Below, one piece after another: positions 1 to 6,811 of a stretch of 11,404 bases of DNA. The notes under the pieces are model-generated. The model searched no databases and had not been told where the DNA came from. It saw nothing but the letters and a program-made list of their open reading frames with translations. This DNA is from JAWXCF01 sp034440515. Its GTDB lineage: Bacteria > Bacteroidota > Bacteroidia > CAILMK01. Position 1 is the first letter of the stretch. Each line of letters starts with the position of its first letter. The translations under genes were made by a program, and so were the position numbers. Where the stretch lies: NCBI GenBank assembly GCA_034440515.1, contig JAWXCF010000053.1, positions 1 through 11,404 on the forward strand, read 5' to 3'.

Positions 1-6
1 TGGTTT

Positions 7-27
7 GAGATTCTAATAATGAATCTC
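7..27 (+). other. Small hairpin upstream of the terminator
   Basis: GAGATTC (7-13) and GAATCTC (21-27) are perfect inverted repeats around a 7-base A/T loop. The hairpin ends two bases before the stronger terminator stem begins. It probably lies at the end, or just past the end, of a gene that finishes left of the window; stop codons occur here in all three forward frames. It could be part of a two-hairpin transcript end, but it has no T-tract of its own, so its function is unproven. Confidence 0.4.
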
Positions 28-29
28 TA

Positions 30-60
30 GTAAGGCAGGGTTTCCCTGCCTTACGTTTTT
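30..60 (+). terminator. Rho-independent terminator of the upstream gene
   Basis: An 11-bp perfect stem (30-40 pairing with 44-54) has a TTT loop and is followed by GTTTTT (55-60). GC-rich stem, short loop and T-run are the classic intrinsic terminator layout on the + strand. There is no matching T-run on the other side, so it looks unidirectional. It should insulate the riboswitch operon from upstream transcription. Confidence 0.85.
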
Positions 61-90
61 AATGTCAATCTTAATTTTAAGATTATTTAA

Positions 91-120
91 TTTCTCATAT
101 CATTTTAAATTATATATTTG
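91..120 (+). promoter_or_regulatory. Predicted Bacteroidota promoter of the B12 operon
   Basis: TATATTTG at 113-120 matches the Bacteroidota -7 consensus TAnnTTTG exactly. The best upstream partner is TTTC at 91-94, 18 bases away, which is only a weak match to the -33 TTTG/TTG element. Initiation about 5-8 bases after the box would fall near 126, where the riboswitch P1 stem begins. That positional fit supports the call. The same nine bases (TATATTTGC) recur upstream of gldA. Confidence 0.6.
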
Positions 121-124
121 CATT

Positions 125-368
125 GCTAATGGTGAGTATTGCAGATTGAAATTTTATTTTGTTCTACAACATTCTTAATAGGGAATCCGAGTGTAATACC
201 GGAGCAGCCCCCGCTGCTGTAAGCTTCATAACAGAATTATATCTGTTATTTATTGTCATAATCATTGCCACTGATTTTGTAAAAAGAAATTGGGAAGGCG
301 ACAATTGAAGTAAGCCAGAAGACCTGCCTTAGTAGTTGAGACCAGATTGGCTTCCGGGGTTAGGTAGC
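125..368 (+). promoter_or_regulatory. Cobalamin (vitamin B12) riboswitch
   Basis: This RNA aptamer senses cobalamin and normally lowers expression of downstream B12 uptake genes. The conserved core is readable: GGGAAtcc (181-188), then CCGGagcagcCCCCgctgct (199-218), then CCACTG (268-273), GGGAAGGCG (292-300) and the B12 box AGCCAGAAGACCTGCCT (313-329). P1 can be drawn from CTAA (126-129) with TTAG (329-332), and GGT (131-133) can pair with ACC (322-324). The P5 stem AGCAGC/GCTGCT (203-208/213-218) presents loop CCCC (209-212). A downstream hairpin, GCT..CC / GG..AGC (350-355/363-368), presents GGGG (356-359), the expected L5-L13 kissing loop. The following operon contains a btuB-like receptor, which fits. 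Whether control is at transcription or translation is not clear. Confidence 0.95.
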
Positions 369-547
369 ATCGGCGAAATGTATTTTTTGAATTTTTTTTA
401 GATTCATTAGTGATATGGGTATTGTGATGTACAGATACTGTTCTGTTAATCTATATATGTATATTGACATTTAGCATATTTTACTTTGCCTCTGTTCCCC
501 CCTCATCTCTCCTTATTTAGATTATGGAACATTGATGAAATTAAGAT
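369..547 (+). other. Long leader between riboswitch and first gene
   Basis: This 179-base stretch holds no gene that I can support. It contains T6 (383-388) and T8 (392-399) runs shortly after the riboswitch P13 hairpin, with a 5-bp TGAAT/ATTCA stem enclosing the T8 run. A pyrimidine-rich patch has C6 at 497-502. Two mini-ORFs sit just before the first gene: ATG 524-TGA 535 (3 codons) and ATG 535-TAA 564 (9 codons), joined by a TGATG overlap, the second running over the start at 548. The T runs lie about 14 bases after P13, which is too far for a textbook terminator, so the expression platform stays undefined. Confidence 0.5.
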
Positions 548-1882
548 ATGAAGAAAACGTTTAAACTTTTATTGGCTCTGTGTAGCCTTTTATTATCAGG
601 CACTTGCATTGCACAACCTGGTAATTTCATTGTAGTAAGTGGTGGTAGTTTTGGTACCCCAGGGAATTACGTTAGGGTTGGTAGCTATACTGTAAGTGGT
701 ACTATTAAGTTCAGATATTTTGATAGCATACCAGGTAGCAGTACAGCTGGTGTGTATGCATCTGACAAACAAGGCTATGCAACCGCAGATAGCAGCATTC
801 TGGTATTTAATCCTTCAAACTTAACCAGATCTGCACTGTTGGTAAGTCAAACTGGATTAGCTGGCTTTAGTTCACTTAACAGAACGCAAGACAATCAACT
901 AAATCCCATTTTTATCCATAGAAACTACGGTCCAAAGCGAATCGATATAGTAAAGCCATCTGCTGTATCTATGCAACTATCGGTGTCAGCTTACTCAGCT
1001 GATGTAATGAGAAATAGATATGATAAAGATACATTTACCCTTATTGTAACACAGCCTGGTAATTATAACGATACTTTCGGTAAGGTTTCCTTATTTAGAG
1101 ATGGTACTACCTTTTATAAAGAAATCAAATTGAAAGATACTCTTAGTAAAGGCATAGATAAAATAGTGCGAATAGATGCAGAGAAAAACATTGCTTATAT
1201 TATTTGCAATGGCTATGCTAGAATGTTGACACTAAACTATGTAACAGGTAAAGAAAGCTATACAGCCATACTGAATGGAATATCTACTTCAAGTGGAATA
1301 TTCAGGTCAAGTAACGGCATTTGGGGATTAAACTATAGTAATGGAATAGAAAGAATAGTGATAGACAGCGATGGCAAAATTAGCACCAGCTCTCAACCCA
1401 TATTTGTTAATTTACCTAAATATAATGGTAAGACCCAATTCATAAATAAGTGGGCGTATGATGTTAAAAGCAATACCTATATGGCTACGACTACAGACTA
1501 CTTTAGCTATGGTAGAGGCTATGTATTTGATAGTACAGGCAAATTATTAGATGATGTAAATGTTGGGATTAGCCCAGACGCATTGTGTGCAGTAATAGAA
1601 GAGAAAACCAGATCTACTAGCATTAACTCTGCAACAAAGGCAGTACAATTATCTCTATACCCCAACCCAACTAGTAATTATTTGAACATTAGCTTAGACA
1701 ACTCGGTTGCTGGAAATATAACTATCTATGACAATGCTGGTCAAACAGTTCAAATTCTTGCCTTGCAAAATGGACATTCTTTAAGTATAAATTTAGATGT
1801 AAATAACTTTGTAGCAGGTATGTATCACATAGTTTACAGCAGTACCACAAGTATTGGCCACGCCAAGTTTATAAAAGAGTAA
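548..1882 (+). CDS. T9SS-secreted beta-propeller-like protein, first gene of the B12 operon
   Basis: This 444-residue protein has a Sec signal peptide (1-22, cleavage predicted at CIA|Q). A type A T9SS C-terminal sorting domain spans about 368-444, with YPNP at 371-374, the G..V strand, VAGMYHIVY and a final KFIKE. It should therefore cross the outer membrane by T9SS and be anchored on the surface or released. The middle (about 25-350) is beta-rich and ends with RGYVFDSTGKLLDDVNVGISP (323-343). That ending resembles the end of the BtuG-like lipoprotein of this operon (GSVYAY...NVGVNPSGF), so I infer a YncE/DUF5074-like propeller. It is the first gene after the B12 riboswitch and lies 10 bases before the next. 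A role as a surface cobalamin-binding or capture protein is inference from context. Cys20 is not a lipobox cysteine, because Thr precedes it. Confidence 0.75.
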   Translation: MKKTFKLLLALCSLLLSGTCIAQPGNFIVVSGGSFGTPGNYVRVGSYTVSGTIKFRYFDSIPGSSTAGVYASDKQGYATADSSILVFNPSNLTRSALLVSQTGLAGFSSLNRTQDNQLNPIFIHRNYGPKRIDIVKPSAVSMQLSVSAYSADVMRNRYDKDTFTLIVTQPGNYNDTFGKVSLFRDGTTFYKEIKLKDTLSKGIDKIVRIDAEKNIAYIICNGYARMLTLNYVTGKESYTAILNGISTSSGIFRSSNGIWGLNYSNGIERIVIDSDGKISTSSQPIFVNLPKYNGKTQFINKWAYDVKSNTYMATTTDYFSYGRGYVFDSTGKLLDDVNVGISPDALCAVIEEKTRSTSINSATKAVQLSLYPNPTSNYLNISLDNSVAGNITIYDNAGQTVQILALQNGHSLSINLDVNNFVAGMYHIVYSSTTSIGHAKFIKE

Positions 1883-1892
1883 TTAGAAACGA

Positions 1893-3386
1893 ATGCGCTT
1901 ATTAAATTTGATATTTATTGGAATGATGCTTGGCCTTATAGGTCAGGCATATGCCAATAATTTAAAGATTTCAGACATTAGTCAACCTACTGGTAAAAGC
2001 CTTCGCTTTACTGTAAATTGGGATAATAGTTGGTATCTAGATGCAATCGCTGAACCAAATAATCACGATGGCATTTACATTTTTGCTAAATACCGCATTA
2101 AGGGTTCTAATACTTGGCAAGAATTGCCACTGATGAACGCAAAAACAGGTATATATAAACTAGATTGGTATAGTGTAGATGGGAATAGATTTATAATCTC
2201 TAAACCTAACAACCCCATTACAGACAGTGAAACAGTAATTAATTGTTCTATACAATTAAAAGAAACTGGAACCCAGTTGATGGATATAAAGGTATATGCT
2301 ATAGAAATGGTATATATACCACGAGGAAGTTTCTATGTAGGTGATGCAGCGGCAAATGGCAGCCTTAAAAGAGGTAACGATTCAAAACCATATTTTATAC
2401 AGACTGAGGAGCAAATACTTGTAGGTAAATCTACAGGAAGTTTACTAGATACTGGTGCAGATGCGCCAACCCAAACCATACCCAGTGAATATCCCAAAGG
2501 TTTTGCTGGAAATTACATTATGAAATATGAACTGAATCAGCAACAATACACTGATTTTCTAAACAGTTTATCATACCAACAACAAACAAACCATACCACT
2601 GCAAAACCTACCGGCGCAAAGGGTACGCCAGCACTTAGTGTAGGAAATACCTGTAGAAATGGTATAGTGATTGACAAACCTAGTAATGGAACTGACCCAG
2701 CCAGATACGCCATAGATGGCAATGGAAATGGACAGTACAATGAAGACAATGATGGTCAAGGAAGAGCGTGCAATTGGTTAAATTGGAATGATTTATCTGC
2801 TTATTTGGCTTGGAGTGGTATGCAAGCAATGACAGAACTACAGTTTGAAAAGATATGTAGAGGTCCAAATGATCCTATAGCTTGGGAATTCGCTTGGGGA
2901 AATGCCAATGTAGTAGATGCAAATACCATAATTGACAATGGTACAGATAAAGAACGAGCAACTGATGCACTTGCAAATGACTTTGGACTAGCTAGCCACG
3001 GTTATGATGGACCACAAGGAGTCATAAGGACAGGATTTGCAGCTACCAACCGTACTGGAAGAATTGAAACAGGGGCTGCATATTACGGTGTTATGGAAAT
3101 GAGTGGAAATGCTTGGGAGACAGTAATTAATATTCATACTTCTGCTGGTGTAAAATATAAAGGCGAAATAGCAAACCTTACATTAGGCATAAACGGCGAA
3201 GCTTTAAGCAACACTTGGCCAAGTAGTTCTACTGCTCTAGGAACTGGAGTAAAGGGAGGAGCCTGGAATAGTGGCATTCTTCCAAAATTTAAAGACTTAA
3301 GCATCAGCGACCGATTTTACATTAACTTAGCTGTTAGCCAGCGAAGAAATACTGTAGGTGGACGTGGCGTAATAAACATAAAATAA
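1893..3386 (+). CDS. Secreted FGE/SUMF1-fold protein lacking the catalytic cysteines
   Basis: This 497-residue protein has a Sec signal peptide (1-21, AYA|N). A beta-rich N-terminal domain (about 23-137, with VNWDNSWY and YIFAKYRIKG) is followed by an FGE-sulfatase/SUMF1-type fold from about 138 to the end. FGE landmarks are MVYIPRGSFYVGD (139-151), YELNQQQYTDFLN (212-224), MTELQFEKICRGP (313-325), MEMSGNAWE (401-409) and KGGAWNSG..QRRNTVGGRG (454-491). Its four cysteines (118, 254, 293, 322) all precede the C-terminal region, where real formylglycine-generating enzymes carry their copper-binding cysteine pair. Sulfatase activation is therefore unlikely. A D/N/G-rich stretch at 275-287 could bind calcium. 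It has no T9SS domain or lipobox, so it is likely periplasmic or exported by partnership. It overlaps the next gene by one base (TAATG). Its job in a B12 operon is unknown; GldJ and GldK show that this fold can be purely structural. Confidence 0.8.
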   Translation: MRLLNLIFIGMMLGLIGQAYANNLKISDISQPTGKSLRFTVNWDNSWYLDAIAEPNNHDGIYIFAKYRIKGSNTWQELPLMNAKTGIYKLDWYSVDGNRFIISKPNNPITDSETVINCSIQLKETGTQLMDIKVYAIEMVYIPRGSFYVGDAAANGSLKRGNDSKPYFIQTEEQILVGKSTGSLLDTGADAPTQTIPSEYPKGFAGNYIMKYELNQQQYTDFLNSLSYQQQTNHTTAKPTGAKGTPALSVGNTCRNGIVIDKPSNGTDPARYAIDGNGNGQYNEDNDGQGRACNWLNWNDLSAYLAWSGMQAMTELQFEKICRGPNDPIAWEFAWGNANVVDANTIIDNGTDKERATDALANDFGLASHGYDGPQGVIRTGFAATNRTGRIETGAAYYGVMEMSGNAWETVINIHTSAGVKYKGEIANLTLGINGEALSNTWPSSSTALGTGVKGGAWNSGILPKFKDLSISDRFYINLAVSQRRNTVGGRGVINIK

Positions 3387-3787
3387 TGAGAATATCAATA
3401 TTTGGCATAACCATAGCCCTTTTTACAAGTGTATTTGCTACTGCCCAGTATTCTGGTGGTCACGGTTTTGGCTATGGTGTAGCTGATATGATGAATGCTA
3501 GTACTAAGATAGTACCTTCCATTCCAGATAAAAAGGAACTGAAAATGATGGTGCCGAGCATTTCAAAAGATCAAAGCGTTCTAATCAACTTTGAGTCAAG
3601 CGTAAATATATCAAATGGTGTATTAACCATCAGAGATATGAAAGGAAGTGAACTATACAAAGATGATAAAGTAAATGTGATAGCTAAAAACCTGATAGTT
3701 AATGTACCCGGTCTGAGTCCAGGATTGTATCTGGTTTATTTGCGAGATGATAAGTACCAAGGCAAGGCATTTTTGATTGTTCAATAA
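3386..3787 (+). CDS. Small secreted protein with a lone T9SS-like C-terminal domain
   Basis: This 133-residue protein starts within the stop of the preceding gene (TAATG), which indicates translational coupling. A signal peptide (1-20, ATA|Q) is followed by a Gly-rich segment (23-33, SGGHGFGYGVA) and a short Met/Lys linker. The remainder (about 57-133) reads like a type A T9SS sorting domain: a GVLTIRDMKGSEL strand pair, LSPGLYLVYLRD and a terminal GKAFLIVQ. The usual N-terminal PNP motif of that domain is missing. There is no recognisable cargo between signal peptide and sorting domain. It could be a surface adaptor, an anchor for the FGE-fold neighbour (which lacks its own sorting signal), or the remnant of a larger protein. 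Those roles are inference; the layout is seen directly. Confidence 0.75.
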   Translation: MRISIFGITIALFTSVFATAQYSGGHGFGYGVADMMNASTKIVPSIPDKKELKMMVPSISKDQSVLINFESSVNISNGVLTIRDMKGSELYKDDKVNVIAKNLIVNVPGLSPGLYLVYLRDDKYQGKAFLIVQ

Positions 3788-5660
3788 AGCTGTTTCGCAC
3801 TTGTCCCTATCTAAAACTTTTACAATCAGATTAATAACCTGTTGCTTCATAAAGATTGCCTTAAGTACAAGTTTATCTGCACAGAGGCCAGACACTTCAA
3901 TTTCTAGGATCAGCGTTGATATTTATTATTGGGGAAATGCAGACCATCATACCGAGACCCTTACATCAATTGGGCAAACCGAACGACTAAGCGATATATT
4001 AAATAAGAAAACGGTACTTTTCGTTAAAAACTATGGACCAGGTCTAGCTATCGCAGCATTTAGAGGAACAGCAGCCCAACATACAGCCTTGTTTTGGGAA
4101 GGTATGCCCGTAAACAGCAGTAGCTTAGGTACTCTAGACTTGAATTTATTAGGTTCTAATTCATTTGATAAACTACAAATAGACTATGGCTCAGCTGGGT
4201 TAACTCAAGCCTCTGGCACATTTGGTGGGGTGTTAAATTTAAGCTCGAATAAAAAGATTGATCAAAGTCACCTAGTGGGCATTCAAGTAGGGAGTTTCGG
4301 GCAGAGGGCGATTTTTTATGATGGGGTAGATAGTCTAAAACCTAATTTAAAGATGCGTACCCGTGTAAATTTAAGCCAAGCTGATAATGACTACACGTTT
4401 GTAAATACATTTAATGCCAATAAAAAAGAAAGGCTTAAAAATGCCGAGCAGCAAATGATAAATCTGTTGCAATCTGCCGTATGGAATGGAGATAGTATTA
4501 ATCAGTTTTCAATTAATTTTTGGTTGCAACATAGTTCTAGATTACTTCCACCTACTATGACCAGTGCCGTAAGTGGAGAATCACAAATAGACAATGCTAT
4601 AAGAGTGGTGGCAAACTGGAACCAAGATGCTAGAAATATACATTCTAAGGCAATCACACTCGGATATGCCTACGAAGAATTAATCTATGCAGACAGCATA
4701 AGTAAATTATATTCACCAACATATACCCAACGCTTTTGGCAAACCTATACGCAGCACTTTACTAAGTTTAGAAATCGAAGTTTGAAACTCACAATTCAAA
4801 ATAAATACGATATCGCAAGAAACCCCAACCTAAAAAATCAATTAGTTAGTCAATACAGACCGGCAGCCTCTACAGAAATGCAAATCTTTGCCAGCAAACG
4901 ATTTGCTAGCCACGGTTTGATTCGATTGGAATGTCCTGATTTGAAACACGCTTTGCCAGCAGGTACTTTAGGAGCAACGTATTTATTTGGGGCAAATAAT
5001 AACATAGTTAGCTCAGTAAATGTGGGTTATAACTCCAACTACCCCTCTCTAAATGATTTATATTGGTCGCCTGGGGGCAATGAGAATTTGAAACCAGAAT
5101 CTGGGCCTAACTCAGAGTTTAATTTGCATTATAAGCCTTATAAACAGAAGTTTACATACTTTCAGGCATCAGCATTTTCCCAGCGTATATACAACTATAT
5201 ACAGTGGCAACCAGGCCAGGCAGCCTATTGGTCACCAACCAATATAGACCAAGTTTATGCACGTGGTTTTAATGCGAGTGCTAACACCACCAAGCAGGTT
5301 TTTGCCAAGGAATTTAACTTTATGTTTAAATACAGCTATACCAGATCAACAAAGTCAACTGATAAACAACAACTTATTTATATACCTCGACATCAATTTG
5401 CATTAAGCTTGACGGCACATTTATACAAAAACATACAATTAAGTTGTAACAACCAATTTACAGGAGAAAGACGCACACCAGATGATTTGCTGCCGATGTT
5501 TAATATTATAAATGTTGAATTAAATGGTACCATTCCTGCTAAAACTGAAATAAAATATAGTCTGGCGGTAAATAATATTGCAAATGCTAAATATCAAGTC
5601 ATAGCATTTAGGCCAATGCCGAGTAGGTGGTACGGATTGAATTTTTCAATTAAGATTTAA
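3777..5660 (+). CDS. btuB: BtuB-like TonB-dependent outer-membrane cobalamin receptor
   Basis: This 627-residue protein imports vitamin B12 across the outer membrane using TonB energy. Signal peptide cleavage is predicted at LSA|Q (35/36). The plug domain (about 60-158) includes LSDILNKKTVLFVKNYGPG, FRGTAAQHTALFWEGMPVNS and YGSAGLTQASGTFGGVLNL. A beta-barrel follows, ending in NNIANAKYQV...WYGLNFSIKI. The length is close to E. coli BtuB (about 614), and there is no N-terminal CarboxypepD-regulatory domain of the SusC type. Substrate is assigned from the cobalamin riboswitch and the BtuG-like partner 5 bases downstream. No ATG is available: the frame opens right after TGA (3774-3776). The start is TTG at 3777, overlapping the previous gene by 11 bases, or TTG at 3801, which gives a more normal signal peptide. 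The iron-siderophore alternative is less likely. Confidence 0.85.
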   Translation: MFNKAVSHLSLSKTFTIRLITCCFIKIALSTSLSAQRPDTSISRISVDIYYWGNADHHTETLTSIGQTERLSDILNKKTVLFVKNYGPGLAIAAFRGTAAQHTALFWEGMPVNSSSLGTLDLNLLGSNSFDKLQIDYGSAGLTQASGTFGGVLNLSSNKKIDQSHLVGIQVGSFGQRAIFYDGVDSLKPNLKMRTRVNLSQADNDYTFVNTFNANKKERLKNAEQQMINLLQSAVWNGDSINQFSINFWLQHSSRLLPPTMTSAVSGESQIDNAIRVVANWNQDARNIHSKAITLGYAYEELIYADSISKLYSPTYTQRFWQTYTQHFTKFRNRSLKLTIQNKYDIARNPNLKNQLVSQYRPAASTEMQIFASKRFASHGLIRLECPDLKHALPAGTLGATYLFGANNNIVSSVNVGYNSNYPSLNDLYWSPGGNENLKPESGPNSEFNLHYKPYKQKFTYFQASAFSQRIYNYIQWQPGQAAYWSPTNIDQVYARGFNASANTTKQVFAKEFNFMFKYSYTRSTKSTDKQQLIYIPRHQFALSLTAHLYKNIQLSCNNQFTGERRTPDDLLPMFNIINVELNGTIPAKTEIKYSLAVNNIANAKYQVIAFRPMPSRWYGLNFSIKI

Positions 5661-5665
5661 AATAG

Positions 5666-6736
5666 ATGAAGTTACTAACATACAAAGTTCTACTATTATT
5701 CTTGCTGGCAATAGTTACTGCCTGTGAGAAGGAAATAGATAATCCAATACCTCCAACTGGTATAGACTATACCAAAGGCATATTGTGCCTAAATGAAGGT
5801 ACATTTAAATTTGGAAATGCCTCCATATCATTTATTAATTCAGCAGACAATACCCTGTATAACGATGTAAGCTTTCAAACCACTCAGGCAAAACTGGGTG
5901 ATGTGTTGCAGTCAGGTTATAGACGAGATGGGAAAATTTACTTGGTGGTTAATAATAGTCAAAAAATTGAGGTATTTGAGGAATCTTCCTTAAAACGTAT
6001 CGCTACTTGGACAGGCTTTACCTCACCCAGATTTATAGCATTTGGCGATGATAATAAAGCCTATGTAAGTGACCTATATGCATCTGCAATAGCTGTAGTT
6101 GATGTAACTAATGGTAGCATTATTAAGAACATACCCATATACACTTCTGCTTCTAGTGCCTTTGCAGGCTGGACAGAAGATATGATAATAAAAGACAAAA
6201 AGCTATATGTAGTTCGCCCACAAGAGAATATGATTACGGTTATAAATACTGGAAATGACCAAATAATCGATAGTGCTGTTTGTAGTGTTAAGCCACAGCG
6301 AATGGTAATTGCAAACGGAAAGTTATGGGTACTACACAATGCTAGCCTTGAGGGAATATCTAGTGCTGTAATCGTCTATAACATAGACGCCAATGGTAAG
6401 CTGAGCCAACACAAAAGGTTGATTTGGCCCAACATCCAAGTAAACCCAATAGATATAGTAGATTACCCACAAAAGAATTCAGTTGCCATTATTAATAATG
6501 GTCTTTATGTAATTCCGTATTCACAAACCAACTTAAATATTACACCTAACATTGTACAAACTCTAGGGAATTCATTTTATGGATTGGAAATAGACCCCGT
6601 TAATGGTAACGTTTGGGTAGGTGATGCTAAGGACTATGTTATGAAAGGCAGTGTATATGCGTACAATCAAAATTACTTGTTATTGCGCAGCTACAACGTG
6701 GGTGTAAACCCGAGCGGATTTATACTAGCTAAATAG
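5666..6736 (+). CDS. BtuG-like surface lipoprotein, YncE/DUF5074-type beta-propeller
   Basis: This 356-residue protein has a lipoprotein signal peptide ending in the lipobox TAC, lipidated at Cys20. EKEID follows, an acidic stretch like the Bacteroidota lipoprotein export signal that sends proteins to the cell surface. The mature part is a repeating beta-propeller: GILCLNEGTFKFGNASISFI (38-57), GDVLQSGYRRDGKIYLVVNN (78-97), PRFIAFGDDNKAYVSDL (121-137), and a last blade with VYAYN..LLLRSYNVGVNPSGF. In Bacteroides, BtuG proteins of this fold bind cobalamin very tightly and cap BtuB. Here it begins 5 bases after the btuB-like gene in a riboswitch-controlled operon, which is the same pairing. It is the last gene of the operon, ends with TAG, and has no clear terminator after it. 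Confidence 0.8.
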   Translation: MKLLTYKVLLLFLLAIVTACEKEIDNPIPPTGIDYTKGILCLNEGTFKFGNASISFINSADNTLYNDVSFQTTQAKLGDVLQSGYRRDGKIYLVVNNSQKIEVFEESSLKRIATWTGFTSPRFIAFGDDNKAYVSDLYASAIAVVDVTNGSIIKNIPIYTSASSAFAGWTEDMIIKDKKLYVVRPQENMITVINTGNDQIIDSAVCSVKPQRMVIANGKLWVLHNASLEGISSAVIVYNIDANGKLSQHKRLIWPNIQVNPIDIVDYPQKNSVAIINNGLYVIPYSQTNLNITPNIVQTLGNSFYGLEIDPVNGNVWVGDAKDYVMKGSVYAYNQNYLLLRSYNVGVNPSGFILAK

Positions 6737-6754
6737 ATAAACTGTCAAAGGCAT

Positions 6755-6762
6755 TATATTTG
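6755..6762 (+). promoter_or_regulatory. Predicted -7 promoter box for the gld operon
   Basis: TATATTTG matches the Bacteroidota TAnnTTTG -7 consensus exactly and lies in the 75-base gap between the B12 operon and gldA. No convincing -33 TTG element is seen 17-23 bases upstream. Initiation near 6768 would leave a leader of about 45 bases before the GTG start of gldA. It suggests that the gld genes can be expressed independently of the B12 riboswitch, although read-through cannot be excluded because no strong terminator follows the upstream gene. Confidence 0.5.
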
Positions 6763-6811
6763 CCGATTACCAACTTATAGTAGGGTATATCATCATTTTC
6801 AGCTGTAAATA

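Noticed and set aside
482..488. TACTTTG as a second promoter inside the B12 leader
   Set aside because: It is one base short of TAnnTTTG, and the nearest TTG (464-466) is only 15 bases away, outside the usual 17-23 spacing.
497..502. C6 patch pairing with the GGGG of the riboswitch P13 loop as an alternative structure
   Set aside because: Only the four G-C pairs match; flanking bases do not extend the helix and the loop is over 130 bases.
593..610. Cys20 of the first operon protein as a lipobox cysteine
   Set aside because: Thr precedes the cysteine (SGTC), which signal peptidase II does not normally accept, and a good signal peptidase I site (CIA|Q) lies two residues later. The T9SS domain already explains its surface location.
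2537..2868. Several minus-strand open frames opposite the FGE-fold gene
   Set aside because: They are short, overlap one another in different frames, show no recognisable domain, and lie inside a well-supported + strand gene. The same holds for minus-strand frames elsewhere (for example 3653-3895, 6061-6339, 9422-9658).
1893..3386. Annotation as an active sulfatase-modifying enzyme
   Set aside because: The fold matches, but the C-terminal cysteine pair needed for formylglycine generation is missing and no sulfatase gene is nearby.
6748..6765. GGCA/TGCC hairpin as a terminator after the B12 operon
   Set aside because: The stem is only 4 bp, no T-run follows, and it overlaps the predicted -7 box for gldA.
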